This document shows, in pieces, positions 9,161 to 18,517 of a stretch of DNA of 64,000 bases. Within the stretch, counting starts at the first letter, position 1; each line of letters begins with the position of its first letter. The notes under the pieces are model-generated. The model was not told the DNA's origin. It searched no databases and saw only the letters and a list, made by a program, of their open reading frames with translations. A program made the position numbers and the translations under genes. Where the stretch lies: positions 1,302,001 to 1,366,000 of the forward strand of contig NC_015761.1 in assembly GCF_000252995.1 (NCBI RefSeq), read 5' to 3'. Origin of the DNA: Salmonella bongori NCTC 12419. Its GTDB lineage: Bacteria; Pseudomonadota; Gammaproteobacteria; Enterobacterales; Enterobacteriaceae.

Positions 9161-9282
9161 TACTATTCTCAGAAATTTGTTGCTTCAACGGCAGGACTAC
9201 CGGGAAGTGATGGGGCATCACGATAAACCAATCCCTGCTGATTTCAAGTGCGAGGCGTTTCACTCCTCGCAGACAGAACAAT

Positions 9283-9288
9283 ATGATA
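9283..9288 (-). promoter_or_regulatory. aroH: aroH promoter -10 element
   Basis: The minus strand reads TATCAT, placing the start of transcription near 9275. The TrpR operator then sits around -30 to -48, i.e. over the -35 region, as known for aroH. Confidence 0.6.
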
Positions 9289-9305
9289 ACAAAAATCAAA
9301 CCCGC

Positions 9306-9323
9306 GAACTAGTTTGTTAGTAC
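9306..9323. promoter_or_regulatory. TrpR operator of aroH
   Basis: GAACTAGTTTGTTAGTAC matches the trp operator core GAACTAGTTAACTAGTAC at 15 of 18 positions. It overlaps the stop codon and last codons of the upstream gene ppsR (stop at 9317-9319), so a coding sequence and an operator share bases. Confidence 0.85.
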
Positions 9324-10150
9324 ATTCTGCGGTTAAGTCCCATAATATCGAGAATTTTGGTGGCTATCTCTTCAACGGAATAATTGGTGCTGTTCAGGCA
9401 GGGAATTTGATTCTTACGATACAAAGCCTCGACTTCCGCCACTTCCATTCGGCACTGGCGCAACGAGGCGTACCGACTATTTTCGCGGCGCTCTTCGCGA
9501 ATAGCCGCCAGACGTTCCGGGTCAATCGTCAGGCCGAACAGTTTATGCTGCAACGGTTTTAATGATACCGGCAAGGTCAGATTGTCCATATCATCGGCGA
9601 TGAACGGATAATTAGCTGCACGGATGCCAAATTGCATCGCCAGATAAAGGCTGGTGGGCGTTTTTCCACAACGCGACACGCCAAGTAAAATGACCTGAGC
9701 CTGATCGAGGTTGCGCAACGAAATGCCATCGTCATGCGCCAGGGTGTAATCGATAGCGGCAATACGGGCATCATACTTGTTCAGATTACCCGGATTAAGG
9801 CCATGAGTGCGGTGAGCGATTGGGGTGGGGTCCAGTTTCATCTCTTGCTGAAGCGGCGCTACCAGCGCCTGGACGATATCCTGGCAGAAACCTTCGCTCT
9901 GTAAGATGATGGCGCGAATTTCAGGTAAAACAATAGAGTAGAACACCAGTGGACGTACACCGGTCTGATGATAAATGGCGTCAATTTGGTCTTTGACAGC
10001 GCGGGCGCGGCTCTCGTTTTCTACGAATGGCAGCGTAATGCTGCTGATCGTCACAGGAAACTGCGACATAACCGCATGGCCCAGCACTTCAGCGGTGATG
10101 GCGGTGCCATCAGAAATATAGAAAACATGGCGATCAACAACATTATCCAT
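9317..10150 (-). CDS. ppsR: PEP synthase regulatory protein (bifunctional kinase/pyrophosphorylase)
   Basis: A DUF299 protein that inactivates PEP synthase by ADP-dependent phosphorylation of a threonine and reactivates it by Pi-dependent phosphorolysis. The P-loop-like GVSRCGKTPTSLYLA lies near residue 150. The start at 10150 (MDNVVDRHVFYISDGTA) gives the usual 277 residues and has AGGA seven bases upstream; an ATG three codons earlier exists. It is divergent from its target gene ppsA, the standard arrangement. Its 3' end contains the aroH operator. Confidence 0.95.
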   Translation of the reverse strand: MDNVVDRHVFYISDGTAITAEVLGHAVMSQFPVTISSITLPFVENESRARAVKDQIDAIYHQTGVRPLVFYSIVLPEIRAIILQSEGFCQDIVQALVAPLQQEMKLDPTPIAHRTHGLNPGNLNKYDARIAAIDYTLAHDDGISLRNLDQAQVILLGVSRCGKTPTSLYLAMQFGIRAANYPFIADDMDNLTLPVSLKPLQHKLFGLTIDPERLAAIREERRENSRYASLRQCRMEVAEVEALYRKNQIPCLNSTNYSVEEIATKILDIMGLNRRMY

Positions 10151-10385
10151 TCTGTTCATCCTGAAGAGTAAACATAATTCTCTGAAAGCATAAATTAAAA
10201 GTAATGGGAAGCGTATAACTTGTCGCGTATTTTATAAAATGACATGCATTTTTTATATTTAATGAAAACACTGTTTCATTTATTGAAAACACAGTTTATA
10301 GCGAAGATTATTTGAGGAAGACCGCGTCATGCGTGGGTTTGCGCAACTACGTAAACAATCTGAAAAAATGAAAAAATAAATTTGC

Positions 10386-10399
10386 TTGAACGATTCACC
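10386..10399. promoter_or_regulatory. Cra (FruR) site upstream of ppsA
   Basis: TTGAACGATTCACC, reverse complement GGTGAATCGTTCAA, fits the Cra consensus (RSTGAAWCSNTHHW type). It lies 88 bp before the ppsA ATG. Activation of ppsA by Cra during gluconeogenesis is established in E. coli and Salmonella. Confidence 0.75.
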
Positions 10400-10486
10400 G
10401 TTTTTTTCACGCGTTTAAATATGCCAGGATAAATACGCAACTATGTGTTTCTTAAACTCGTTCATTTATCACAAAAGGATTGTTCG

Positions 10487-12865
10487 ATGTCCAACAATGG
10501 CTCGTCACCGCTGGTGCTTTGGTATAACCAACTCGGCATGAATGATGTAGACAGAGTTGGGGGCAAAAATGCCTCCCTGGGTGAAATGATTACTAACCTT
10601 TCCGGTATGGGCGTATCTGTACCGAATGGTTTTGCCACGACTGCCGATGCGTTTAACCAGTTTTTGGATCAAAGCGGCGTAAATCAGCGTATTTACGAAC
10701 TGCTGGATCAGACGGATATAGATGATGTCTCCCAGCTTGCGAAAGCGGGCGCGCAGATCCGCCAGTGGATTATCGACACTCCTTTCCAGCCGGCGCTGGA
10801 AAATGCCATTCGCGATGCCTACGCGCAGCTTTCTGCGGATGATGACAATGCCTCTTTTGCCGTCCGTTCTTCCGCTACGGCGGAGGATATGCCAGATGCC
10901 TCATTTGCCGGTCAGCAGGAAACGTTTCTTAACGTTCAGGGTTTTGATGCGGTACTGGTGGCTGTGAAACACGTATTTGCTTCTTTGTTTAACGATCGCG
11001 CGATCTCCTATCGCGTTCATCAGGGATATGACCATCGCGGCGTGGCGCTTTCAGCGGGCGTACAGCGGATGGTGCGCTCCGATCTCGCGTCGTCAGGGGT
11101 AATGTTCTCTATCGATACCGAGTCCGGTTTTGACCAGGTGGTGTTTATCACTTCAGCGTGGGGACTGGGAGAGATGGTGGTGCAGGGCGCGGTTAACCCG
11201 GATGAATTTTACGTGCATAAGCCGACTCTGGCAGCAGGTCGCCCGGCGATTGTGCGGCGCACCATGGGGTCGAAAAAAATCCGCATGGTTTATGCCGCCA
11301 CTCAGGAACACGGTAAGCAGGTGAAAATTGAAGATGTGCCGCAGGAACAGCGCGACATTTTCTCGCTCACCCATGAAGAGGTACAGGAACTGGCGAAACA
11401 GGCGGTGCAGATTGAGCAGCATTATGGTCGCCCGATGGATATCGAATGGGCGAAAGACGGCCATACCGGTAAGCTCTTTATTGTACAGGCTCGCCCGGAA
11501 ACCGTGCGCTCACGTGGCCAGGTGATGGAGCGTTATACGCTACATGCACAGGGCAAAATCATTGCTGAAGGTCGCGCTATCGGTCACCGTATCGGTGCGG
11601 GTCCGGTGAAAGTGATTCATGATATTAGCGAAATGAACCGCATTGAGCCTGGTGATGTGCTGGTAACCGACATGACCGATCCGGACTGGGAACCGATCAT
11701 GAAAAAAGCGGCGGCGATTGTCACTAACCGCGGCGGGCGAACCTGCCACGCCGCGATTATTGCCCGTGAATTGGGCATTCCGGCAGTCGTCGGTTGCGGT
11801 GATGCCACTGAACGTATGAAGGATGACGAAAAAGTCACCGTCTCTTGTGCGGAAGGCGACACGGGTTACGTCTATGCCGACATGCTCGATTTCAGTGTAA
11901 AAAGTTCCAGCGTAGATACCATGCCGGATTTGCCGCTAAAGGTGATGATGAACGTGGGGAATCCGGACAGGGCGTTTGACTTCGCCTGTCTGCCGAATGA
12001 AGGTGTAGGGCTGGCGCGACTGGAATTTATCATTAACCGCATGATTGGCGTCCACCCGCGCGCGCTGCTCGAGTTTGACGAGCAGGATGCTGCGTTGCAA
12101 AACGACATCCGCGAGATGATGAAAGGTTTTGATTCCCCGCGTGAATTCTACGTAGGCCGCCTGACCGAGGGTATCGCCACGCTGGGCGCAGCCTTCTTCC
12201 CGAAGCGTGTCATTGTTCGCCTCTCAGACTTTAAGTCCAACGAATACGCTAATCTGGTCGGCGGGGAACGCTATGAGCCGCATGAGGAGAACCCGATGCT
12301 GGGCTTCCGCGGCGCAGGCCGCTACGTTTCTGAAAGTTTCCGCGATTGTTTTGCGCTGGAATGCGAAGCGGTGAAACGCGTGCGTAATGATATGGGACTC
12401 ACCAACGTCGAAATCATGATTCCATTTGTGCGCACGGTCGAACAGGCGAAAGCGGTTGTTGATGAGCTGGCGCGCCAGGGGCTTAAGCGTGGTGAAAACG
12501 GTCTGAAGATCATTATGATGTGCGAAATTCCGTCCAACGCGTTACTGGCTGAGCAGTTCCTGGAACATTTCGACGGCTTCTCAATCGGTTCAAATGACAT
12601 GACACAGCTGGCGTTGGGGCTGGATCGCGATTCCGGCGTAGTGTCTGAACTGTTTGACGAGCGTAACGACGCGGTGAAAGCGCTGTTGTCGATGGCGATC
12701 CGCGCGGCGAAAAAACAAGGTAAATATGTTGGTATTTGCGGTCAGGGACCATCCGACCATGAAGATTTTGCCGCCTGGCTGATGGAAGAGGGGATCGACA
12801 GCCTGTCGCTGAACCCGGACACCGTGGTTCAGACCTGGCTGAGTCTGGCGGAACTGAAGAAATAA
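10487..12865 (+). CDS. ppsA: Phosphoenolpyruvate synthase
   Basis: Converts pyruvate, ATP and water to PEP, AMP and Pi for gluconeogenesis. The 792 residues from MSNNGSSPLVLWYN match E. coli. Domains in order are the N-terminal ATP-grasp domain (SFAVRSSATAEDMPDASFAG), the swivelling phosphohistidine domain with GGRTCHAAIIARELGIPAV, and the C-terminal PEP-binding barrel (CEIPSNALLAEQF, GSNDMTQLALGLDRDS). The start is at 10487, not the ATG-like codon at 10445, because AAAAGGAT lies just upstream and family length agrees. It is divergent from ppsR and controlled by Cra. Confidence 0.97.
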   Translation: MSNNGSSPLVLWYNQLGMNDVDRVGGKNASLGEMITNLSGMGVSVPNGFATTADAFNQFLDQSGVNQRIYELLDQTDIDDVSQLAKAGAQIRQWIIDTPFQPALENAIRDAYAQLSADDDNASFAVRSSATAEDMPDASFAGQQETFLNVQGFDAVLVAVKHVFASLFNDRAISYRVHQGYDHRGVALSAGVQRMVRSDLASSGVMFSIDTESGFDQVVFITSAWGLGEMVVQGAVNPDEFYVHKPTLAAGRPAIVRRTMGSKKIRMVYAATQEHGKQVKIEDVPQEQRDIFSLTHEEVQELAKQAVQIEQHYGRPMDIEWAKDGHTGKLFIVQARPETVRSRGQVMERYTLHAQGKIIAEGRAIGHRIGAGPVKVIHDISEMNRIEPGDVLVTDMTDPDWEPIMKKAAAIVTNRGGRTCHAAIIARELGIPAVVGCGDATERMKDDEKVTVSCAEGDTGYVYADMLDFSVKSSSVDTMPDLPLKVMMNVGNPDRAFDFACLPNEGVGLARLEFIINRMIGVHPRALLEFDEQDAALQNDIREMMKGFDSPREFYVGRLTEGIATLGAAFFPKRVIVRLSDFKSNEYANLVGGERYEPHEENPMLGFRGAGRYVSESFRDCFALECEAVKRVRNDMGLTNVEIMIPFVRTVEQAKAVVDELARQGLKRGENGLKIIMMCEIPSNALLAEQFLEHFDGFSIGSNDMTQLALGLDRDSGVVSELFDERNDAVKALLSMAIRAAKKQGKYVGICGQGPSDHEDFAAWLMEEGIDSLSLNPDTVVQTWLSLAELKK

Positions 12866-12874
12866 GCCACGACC

Positions 12875-12952
12875 AGATAGCGCTATGCTTATCCGGCCTA
12901 TAAAAGGACGGTTTTGTGTAGGCCGGATAGCGCGGTATGCCGCTATCCGGCG
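12875..12952. repeat. BIME: two REP elements in opposite orientation
   Basis: The first REP, with GCTTATCCGGCCTA, and the second, with TAGGCCGGATAGCGC and CGCTATCCGGCGC, form an extended palindromic unit between convergent ppsA and aroD. This is the usual setting for REP/BIME repeats, which protect 3' ends and bind gyrase or IHF. Confidence 0.85.
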
Positions 12953-12968
12953 CTTGCATCATGCCGGG

Positions 12969-13727
12969 TCAGGCGTTATGCAGAATCATTAATACGCGGC
13001 GTAGATCATTAACGGCGATTTGCCCCGGCGCTGAAGCCTGCTTCACGGCGCCAAACGTGGCGGCAGATCCAAACACTTCCCCTGCCAAACGAGAAATGAT
13101 GCCCTCTTTCGCCATCGACATAGTAATCACTGGACGATCAGCATAGCGTTGTTGCATCTCCAGCGTGGCAGTGAGTAACGCTAATACATCATGCTTGCTT
13201 TGCGGCATAACAGCAATCTTGGGAATATCTGCGCCGAGTGCTTGCATTTTCCGTAGCCGCAGAACAATTTCCTCTGCAGGTGGCGTCTGGTGAAAATCGT
13301 GGTTAGACATTAAGACATAAACACTATGTGCATGGGCATAATCGACGGTAGCTTTAACATCAGCATCGCCGGTAAATAGCTCAAGATCGATCATATCGAT
13401 CAGGCCGCTGTCGACTGCGGCACGATTAAGCGCGAGATAATGTTGAGTGGTTATCGACTGCTCGCCGCCTTCTTTGGCGCTACGGAAAGTAAACAGTAAT
13501 GGAATATCAGGCATTACATCGCGGATAGCACGCGCTGCTGTAAGAACGGATGGTATAGAGGCGATATCCGCAAAGTGATCCACGCGCCATTCCAGAATAT
13601 CGAATGTTGCTTCGCGGTAGGCCAGCGCTTCCGCTTTCACGGTGTTGATATCTCTTCCCATCAACGACACGATAATTTTGGGCATCCCTTCGCCAAGGGT
13701 AATATTTTTTACGGTGACGGTTTTCAT
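12969..13727 (-). CDS. aroD: 3-dehydroquinate dehydratase type I
   Basis: Third shikimate-pathway step, removing water from 3-dehydroquinate through a Schiff base. It is 252 residues with the catalytic His143 in SNHDFH and the Schiff-base Lys170 in ADIPKIAVMPQ, the canonical numbering. The start at 13727 (MKTVTVKN) is preceded by AGGA; an upstream extension to 13835 would run through the rprA terminator and is rejected. Transcription is isolated from rprA upstream by that terminator. The genes that surround aroD in E. coli K-12 (ydiF/ydiO side and ydiB) are absent here. Confidence 0.97.
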   Translation of the reverse strand: MKTVTVKNITLGEGMPKIIVSLMGRDINTVKAEALAYREATFDILEWRVDHFADIASIPSVLTAARAIRDVMPDIPLLFTFRSAKEGGEQSITTQHYLALNRAAVDSGLIDMIDLELFTGDADVKATVDYAHAHSVYVLMSNHDFHQTPPAEEIVLRLRKMQALGADIPKIAVMPQSKHDVLALLTATLEMQQRYADRPVITMSMAKEGIISRLAGEVFGSAATFGAVKQASAPGQIAVNDLRRVLMILHNA

Positions 13728-13788
13728 GCGTGTCCTGTCAGTTTTTCTCTTCTCGCCATTATGAACTGTGAGGCGGGCCGCTTGAAGC

Positions 13789-13895
13789 AAAAAAAAAGCC
13801 CATCGTGGGAGACGGGCAAAGACTACACACAGCAATTCGTTGTTTCACTCAGGGGATTTCCATGCTTATAAATCAATGTGTTGATTTATAACCGT
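13789..13895 (-). ncRNA. rprA: RprA small regulatory RNA
   Basis: The minus strand begins ACGGTTATAAATC, includes GATTTATAAGCATGG and ATCCCCTGAGTGAAACAACG, and ends in the hairpin GCCCGTCTCCCACGATGGGC with nine T. This matches the known 105-nt RprA almost base for base. RprA is an Hfq-dependent, Rcs-activated sRNA that frees the rpoS ribosome-binding site and also targets csgD and, in Salmonella, the conjugation gene ricI. Its location between ydiK and aroD agrees with synteny once the intervening E. coli genes are removed. The 5' end is set by comparison and may be off by a base or two. Confidence 0.95.
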
Positions 13896-13901
13896 GTGCT
13901 A

Positions 13902-13907
13902 ATAGTA
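13902..13907 (-). promoter_or_regulatory. rprA: rprA promoter -10 element
   Basis: The minus-strand sequence TACTAT lies six bases before the predicted RprA +1. A GACGAATCTGATC stretch further upstream may include the RcsB box, but that match is weak. Confidence 0.6.
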
Positions 13908-14052
13908 AGCATGAGCACTTTTTGCGTCGATCAGATTCGTCTCAATAGTTTAAAAATTGTAAAGAATTTGCGACAAAAAAGGGTTACCTACGAGAGCAGA
14001 TATGCGGTTCAACAGGAGCGGGATGCTGGATTGATAAAATTATCTAAAGCAT

Positions 14053-14071
14053 CGGGCGGCATCGCCGCCCG
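14053..14071 (-). terminator. GC hairpin after ydiK
   Basis: A perfect 8-bp CGGGCGGC / GCCGCCCG stem with a 3-base loop directly after the ydiK stop. The following minus-strand tract (ATGCTTTAGATAATTTTA) is only moderately T-rich, so efficiency is uncertain. The remaining bases up to the rprA promoter (13908-14052) show nothing else recognisable. Confidence 0.5.
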
Positions 14072-14077
14072 GGATGG

Positions 14078-15196
14078 TTATGAATACTTATTGGCCTCCT
14101 CAATTTCGTCCAGTTCTTCAAGGATCTCTTCTGGTTCATTCGTTGGCGCCGGAACTTCATGTACCCATGCGGAAAACAAACGCCAGGTGACGGCCAGAAG
14201 CACCGGTCCAATAAACAGACCAATCATACCGAATGCAATCAGGCCGCCGATCACCCCGGAAAGGATTAGAATCAACGGAAGATCGGCGCCCATGCGGATG
14301 AGTACCGGGCGAATCACATTGTCCAAGGTACCGACGACGGCGCTCCACACCAGCAGCACAGTGCCCCAGGTAGTGTCGCCAGTCCAGTAAAGCCAGATAA
14401 TTGCCGGAATCAATACCGGCAGCGGCCCCAACTGAACCAGGCAAGAAAGGATCATCACTACCGTCAACAGGGTGGCATAGGGCACGCCGGAAATCGCCAG
14501 CCCAATACCACCGAGCACCGCCTGAACCAGAGCGGTAACCACTACGCCAAGCGCTACGGCCCGAATCGCCTGGGCTGCCAGCAGAACTGCCGCGTCGCCG
14601 CGTTTTGCTGCGAGACGGCAGGCGAAATGGCGTATCCCCATCGCCACCTGTTCGCCGCGCCAGTATAGGAGGGCGCTAAACAACAGCATCAGGGCGCAGT
14701 GCATCATAAAGCGTCCTATATGCGCCGCCTGACCAACAAACCAGGTAGTGGTAGCGCCAATATAGGGGCGAACTTTCGCCATAATGGCGCTGCCGCCCAT
14801 ATCCAGCAAGTTGTGCCAACCAGCATACAGTTTAGCGCCAACCAGAGGAATACTGTTTAGCCACGCAAGATCGGGCAGTGTCATGTCGCCACCAGTCACC
14901 GCATGGATGAGCGGGCCGCTACCGTCAACAATGCTATTGACCAGCAAGGCGACGGGGATAACGAACAACAATACTAATAGCAGGGTCATGATCAGTACGG
15001 CAAGCGAACGGCGACCCCACAGTATTTTTTGTAATTTCAGCAAAACGGGCCAGGTCGCGATGACAATCGTACCTGCCCATGCAAACCCCAAAATAAAAGG
15101 CTGTACTATCCACAAACAGGCCACAATCATGATGGCTAAAAACAGCACCGATAGCAGCACCTGCGCAATATCCCTGGGCTGACGAACATTTACCAT
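14078..15196 (-). CDS. ydiK: AI-2E (PerM)-family inner-membrane transporter YdiK
   Basis: A 372-residue membrane protein of the AI-2 exporter/PerM superfamily, with about seven to eight hydrophobic segments and the C-terminal region GADLPLILILSGVIGGLIAFG followed by FIGPVLLAV typical of the family. The transported compound is unknown. The C-terminal tail (EEILEELDEIEEA) is strongly acidic. It is divergent from ydiJ across a 264-bp region. Confidence 0.9.
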   Translation of the reverse strand: MVNVRQPRDIAQVLLSVLFLAIMIVACLWIVQPFILGFAWAGTIVIATWPVLLKLQKILWGRRSLAVLIMTLLLVLLFVIPVALLVNSIVDGSGPLIHAVTGGDMTLPDLAWLNSIPLVGAKLYAGWHNLLDMGGSAIMAKVRPYIGATTTWFVGQAAHIGRFMMHCALMLLFSALLYWRGEQVAMGIRHFACRLAAKRGDAAVLLAAQAIRAVALGVVVTALVQAVLGGIGLAISGVPYATLLTVVMILSCLVQLGPLPVLIPAIIWLYWTGDTTWGTVLLVWSAVVGTLDNVIRPVLIRMGADLPLILILSGVIGGLIAFGMIGLFIGPVLLAVTWRLFSAWVHEVPAPTNEPEEILEELDEIEEANKYS

Positions 15197-15360
15197 AAAT
15201 ACTTTTCACCTTTGTCTTTGCGCCAGAACGTTGGCGCGACGTGAATATGCAAATCACACCCTATAATGATGAGCAATTTCAGCCGTTTTTAACAGGCCGA
15301 TTCTGCATGTAATTCTGTTGGGCGCACAGGAAAAAAATGTGATACAACAAATAACGCAAC

Positions 15361-15376
15361 ACGCAAACGATTAAGC
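15361..15376. promoter_or_regulatory. Possible PurR-type box between ydiK and ydiJ
   Basis: ACGCAAACGATTAAGC agrees with the PurR consensus ACGCAAACGTTTTCGT at 12 of 16 positions: one half-site is perfect and the other poor. It could act on either divergent gene. Treat as a candidate only. Confidence 0.3.
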
Positions 15377-15460
15377 ATCCCTTCCAGTGCGTAGACCGCT
15401 CGCGCTCGCCGGGTCGGGTGCCACCGTTCACAACACAGACCGCAGGAAAGGGTCAATATA

Positions 15461-18400
15461 ATGATTCCACAAATTTCTCAGGCACCCGGCATAGTTCAGC
15501 TGGTGCTCAATTTTTTGCAGACGCTGGAGCAGCAAGGGTTTACGGGCGATACGGCAACCAGCTATGCCGACCGTCTGACAATGTCGACCGATAACAGCAT
15601 CTATCAGCTTCTTCCCGATGCCGTCGTTTTTCCCCGTTCTACGGCGGACGTCGCGCTTCTTGCCCGTCTGGCGGCAGAACCTCGCTTTACCTCACTGGTA
15701 TTTACGCCGAGAGGTGGCGGTACAGGCACCAATGGACAGGCGCTAAATCAGGGCATTATTGTTGATATGTCCCGCTACATGAACCGTATTATTGAAATCA
15801 ATCCTGAAGAGGGATGGGTACGGGTGGAGGCGGGCGTGATAAAAGATCAGCTTAACCAGGCGCTGAAACCGTATGGCTATTTTTTTGCGCCGGAGCTTTC
15901 CACCAGTAACCGCGCCACGCTTGGCGGTATGATTAATACCGATGCTTCCGGTCAAGGCTCGTTGGTCTATGGCAAAACATCGGATCATGTCTTAGGCGTT
16001 CGGGCCGTATTGCTGGGAGGGGATATCCTTGACACGCAATCGATGCCTGTGGAGCTTGCCCGCATGCTCGGTGAAAATAATACGACGCCAGGCCGCATCT
16101 ATCAGACCGTCTATCAGTCCTGCCAGGAAAACCGTCAACGTATCCTCGATAGCTTTCCAAAGCTCAATCGCTTTCTGACAGGCTACGATTTACGCCACGT
16201 CTTTAACGATGACATGACCCGCTTCGATCTCACCCGTATCCTGACGGGCTCGGAAGGGACGCTGGCGTTTATTACTGAAGCCCGGCTGGATATTACGCCG
16301 ATACCCAAAGTTCGCCGGCTGGTGAATGTAAAATACGACTCCTTTGATTCCGCGCTGCGTAACGCGCCTTTTATGGTGGCGGCGCGCGCCTTATCCGTCG
16401 AGACAGTCGATTCCAGAGTTCTTAACCTCGCGCGGGAAGACATTGTCTGGCATTCGGTGAGCGAACTGATTACTGATGTGCCGGACAAAGAGATGCTTGG
16501 CCTGAATATTGTGGAGTTCGCGGGTGATGATGAAGCGATTATCGACGAACACGTCGCGGCGTTGTGCCAACGGCTGGATGAGCTGATGGCCCTCGCGCAA
16601 GCGGGGGTGATTGGCTGGCAACTGTGCACCGATCTTTCGGGTATCGAACGCATTTACGCGATGCGTAAAAAAGCGGTAGGGCTGCTGGGTAATGTGAAGG
16701 GTGCAGCCAAACCGATTCCTTTTGCGGAAGATACCTGCGTACCGCCTGAGCATCTGGCCGATTATATTGCGGAATTTCGTGCTCTGCTGGATGGCCATGG
16801 ATTAAGTTACGGCATGTTTGGTCATGTGGATGCCGGTGTGCTGCATGTGCGTCCGGCGCTGGATATGTGCGATCCACAACAGGAGCTGTTGATGAAACAG
16901 ATCTCTGATGAGGTCGTCGCTCTGACTGCCAGATACGGTGGGCTGTTGTGGGGCGAACATGGAAAAGGCTTCCGTGCGGAATATAGCCCGGCCTTTTTCG
17001 GTGAAATTCTGTATGGCGAACTGCGCAAAATAAAAGCGGCTTTTGATCCGCATAATCGACTAAACCCAGGAAAAATTTGTCCCCCGCAAGGGATTGACGC
17101 GCCGATGATGAAGGTGGATGCGGTGAAACGCGGTACCTGGGATCGTCAGATCCCGCTGGCGGTGCGGCAAACCTGGCGTGGCGCCATGGCATGTAACGGG
17201 AACGGTCTGTGCTTTAATTTCGACGCGAGAAGCCCTATGTGCCCGTCAATGAAAATTAGCCTTAACCGGATCCACTCGCCGAAAGGCCGGGCGACTCTGG
17301 TGCGGGAATGGCTTCGTCTGTTGGCCGACCGCGGTGTCGATCCATTGAAGCTGGAAAAGGAACTACCGGAAAAGCGTGCCAGCCTTCGTACGCTGATTGC
17401 CCGTACCCGCAATAGCTGGCACAGTCGTAAAGGCGAGTATGACTTTTCCCATGAAGTTAAAGAGGCCATGTCTGGCTGTCTGGCGTGTAAAGCCTGTTCG
17501 ACCCAGTGCCCGATTAAAATTGATGTTCCGGAGTTTCGTTCACGCTTTCTTCAGCTTTATCATACGCGTTATCTGCGTCCGGTACGCGATCATCTGGTGG
17601 CGACGGTCGAGACCTATGCTCCGCTAATGGCGCGTGCGCCAAAGACCTTTAACTTTTTTATTAACCAACCGGTGGTGCGTAATCTGGCGAAAAAACATAT
17701 CGGTATGGTGGATTTACCTCTGCTCTCTGCCCCTTCGTTGCAACAGCAACTGGTGGGCCATCCGTCCGCCAATATGACGCTTGAGCAGCTGGAACGCATG
17801 AGCGCCGAGCAAAAAGCGAAAACGGTACTGGTGGTTCAGGACCCGTTTACCAGCTACTACGACGCTCGGGTCGTGGCGGACTTTATCCGCCTGGCGGAAA
17901 AACTGGGCAGGAGGCCGGTATTGTTACCGTTCTCGCCGAATGGTAAGGCGCAGCATATTAAAGGTTTCCTTAACCGCTTCGCGAAGACGGCGAAAAAAAC
18001 ATCAGAATTTCTGAACCGGATCGCCGCGTTGGGGATGCCGATGGTTGGCGTCGATCCGGCGCTGGTATTGTGTTATCGCGACGAATACAAGCTGGCGCTC
18101 GGTGAGCAGCGCGGCGATTTTCATGTGTTACTGGTCAATGAATGGCTATCGCAGGAAATAAATGCAAGACAGCCTGTCGAGATAAGCGGTGAACCGTGGT
18201 ACTTTTTTGGTCACTGTACGGAGGTGACGGCTTTACCCGGCGCGCCTGCGCAGTGGGCCGCCATCTTTGCCCATTTTGGCGCGAAGCTGGAAAATGTCAG
18301 CGTAGGCTGCTGCGGTATGGCGGGCACTTATGGACATGAACTAACCAATCATAAAAATTCGCTGGGAATTTATGAGCTATCCTGGCATCAGGCGATGCAA

Positions 18401-18517
18401 CGTCTACCGCGAAACCGCTGCCTGGCAACCGGCTATTCCTGCCGAAGCCAGGTTAAACGCATTGAAGGTACGGGCGTGCGTCACCCGTTGCAGGCATTAT
18501 TGGAGATTATGGGATGA
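15461..18517 (+). CDS. ydiJ: FAD- and Fe-S-dependent D-2-hydroxyacid dehydrogenase YdiJ
   Basis: A very large (1018-residue) oxidoreductase. The N-terminal half is a VAO-type FAD-binding and FAD-linked oxidase C-terminal module (TPRGGGTGTNGQALN, GSEGTLAFITEARLDI, GEHGKGFRAEY). The C-terminal half is GlpC-like, with a ferredoxin motif CLACKACSTQCP near residue 670 and later cysteine-rich CCG motifs (FGHCTE, GCCGMAGTYGHE). Homologues oxidise D-2-hydroxyglutarate and other D-2-hydroxyacids and pass electrons to the respiratory chain. The substrate of this protein is inferred. The last four bases overlap the menI start. Confidence 0.9.
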   Translation: MIPQISQAPGIVQLVLNFLQTLEQQGFTGDTATSYADRLTMSTDNSIYQLLPDAVVFPRSTADVALLARLAAEPRFTSLVFTPRGGGTGTNGQALNQGIIVDMSRYMNRIIEINPEEGWVRVEAGVIKDQLNQALKPYGYFFAPELSTSNRATLGGMINTDASGQGSLVYGKTSDHVLGVRAVLLGGDILDTQSMPVELARMLGENNTTPGRIYQTVYQSCQENRQRILDSFPKLNRFLTGYDLRHVFNDDMTRFDLTRILTGSEGTLAFITEARLDITPIPKVRRLVNVKYDSFDSALRNAPFMVAARALSVETVDSRVLNLAREDIVWHSVSELITDVPDKEMLGLNIVEFAGDDEAIIDEHVAALCQRLDELMALAQAGVIGWQLCTDLSGIERIYAMRKKAVGLLGNVKGAAKPIPFAEDTCVPPEHLADYIAEFRALLDGHGLSYGMFGHVDAGVLHVRPALDMCDPQQELLMKQISDEVVALTARYGGLLWGEHGKGFRAEYSPAFFGEILYGELRKIKAAFDPHNRLNPGKICPPQGIDAPMMKVDAVKRGTWDRQIPLAVRQTWRGAMACNGNGLCFNFDARSPMCPSMKISLNRIHSPKGRATLVREWLRLLADRGVDPLKLEKELPEKRASLRTLIARTRNSWHSRKGEYDFSHEVKEAMSGCLACKACSTQCPIKIDVPEFRSRFLQLYHTRYLRPVRDHLVATVETYAPLMARAPKTFNFFINQPVVRNLAKKHIGMVDLPLLSAPSLQQQLVGHPSANMTLEQLERMSAEQKAKTVLVVQDPFTSYYDARVVADFIRLAEKLGRRPVLLPFSPNGKAQHIKGFLNRFAKTAKKTSEFLNRIAALGMPMVGVDPALVLCYRDEYKLALGEQRGDFHVLLVNEWLSQEINARQPVEISGEPWYFFGHCTEVTALPGAPAQWAAIFAHFGAKLENVSVGCCGMAGTYGHELTNHKNSLGIYELSWHQAMQRLPRNRCLATGYSCRSQVKRIEGTGVRHPLQALLEIMG

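Noticed and set aside
13728..13900. Leader peptide and attenuator for aroD (ATG GAA ATC CCC TGA followed by a T-tailed hairpin)
   Set aside because: The whole transcript matches the sRNA RprA, which explains both the short frame and the terminator.
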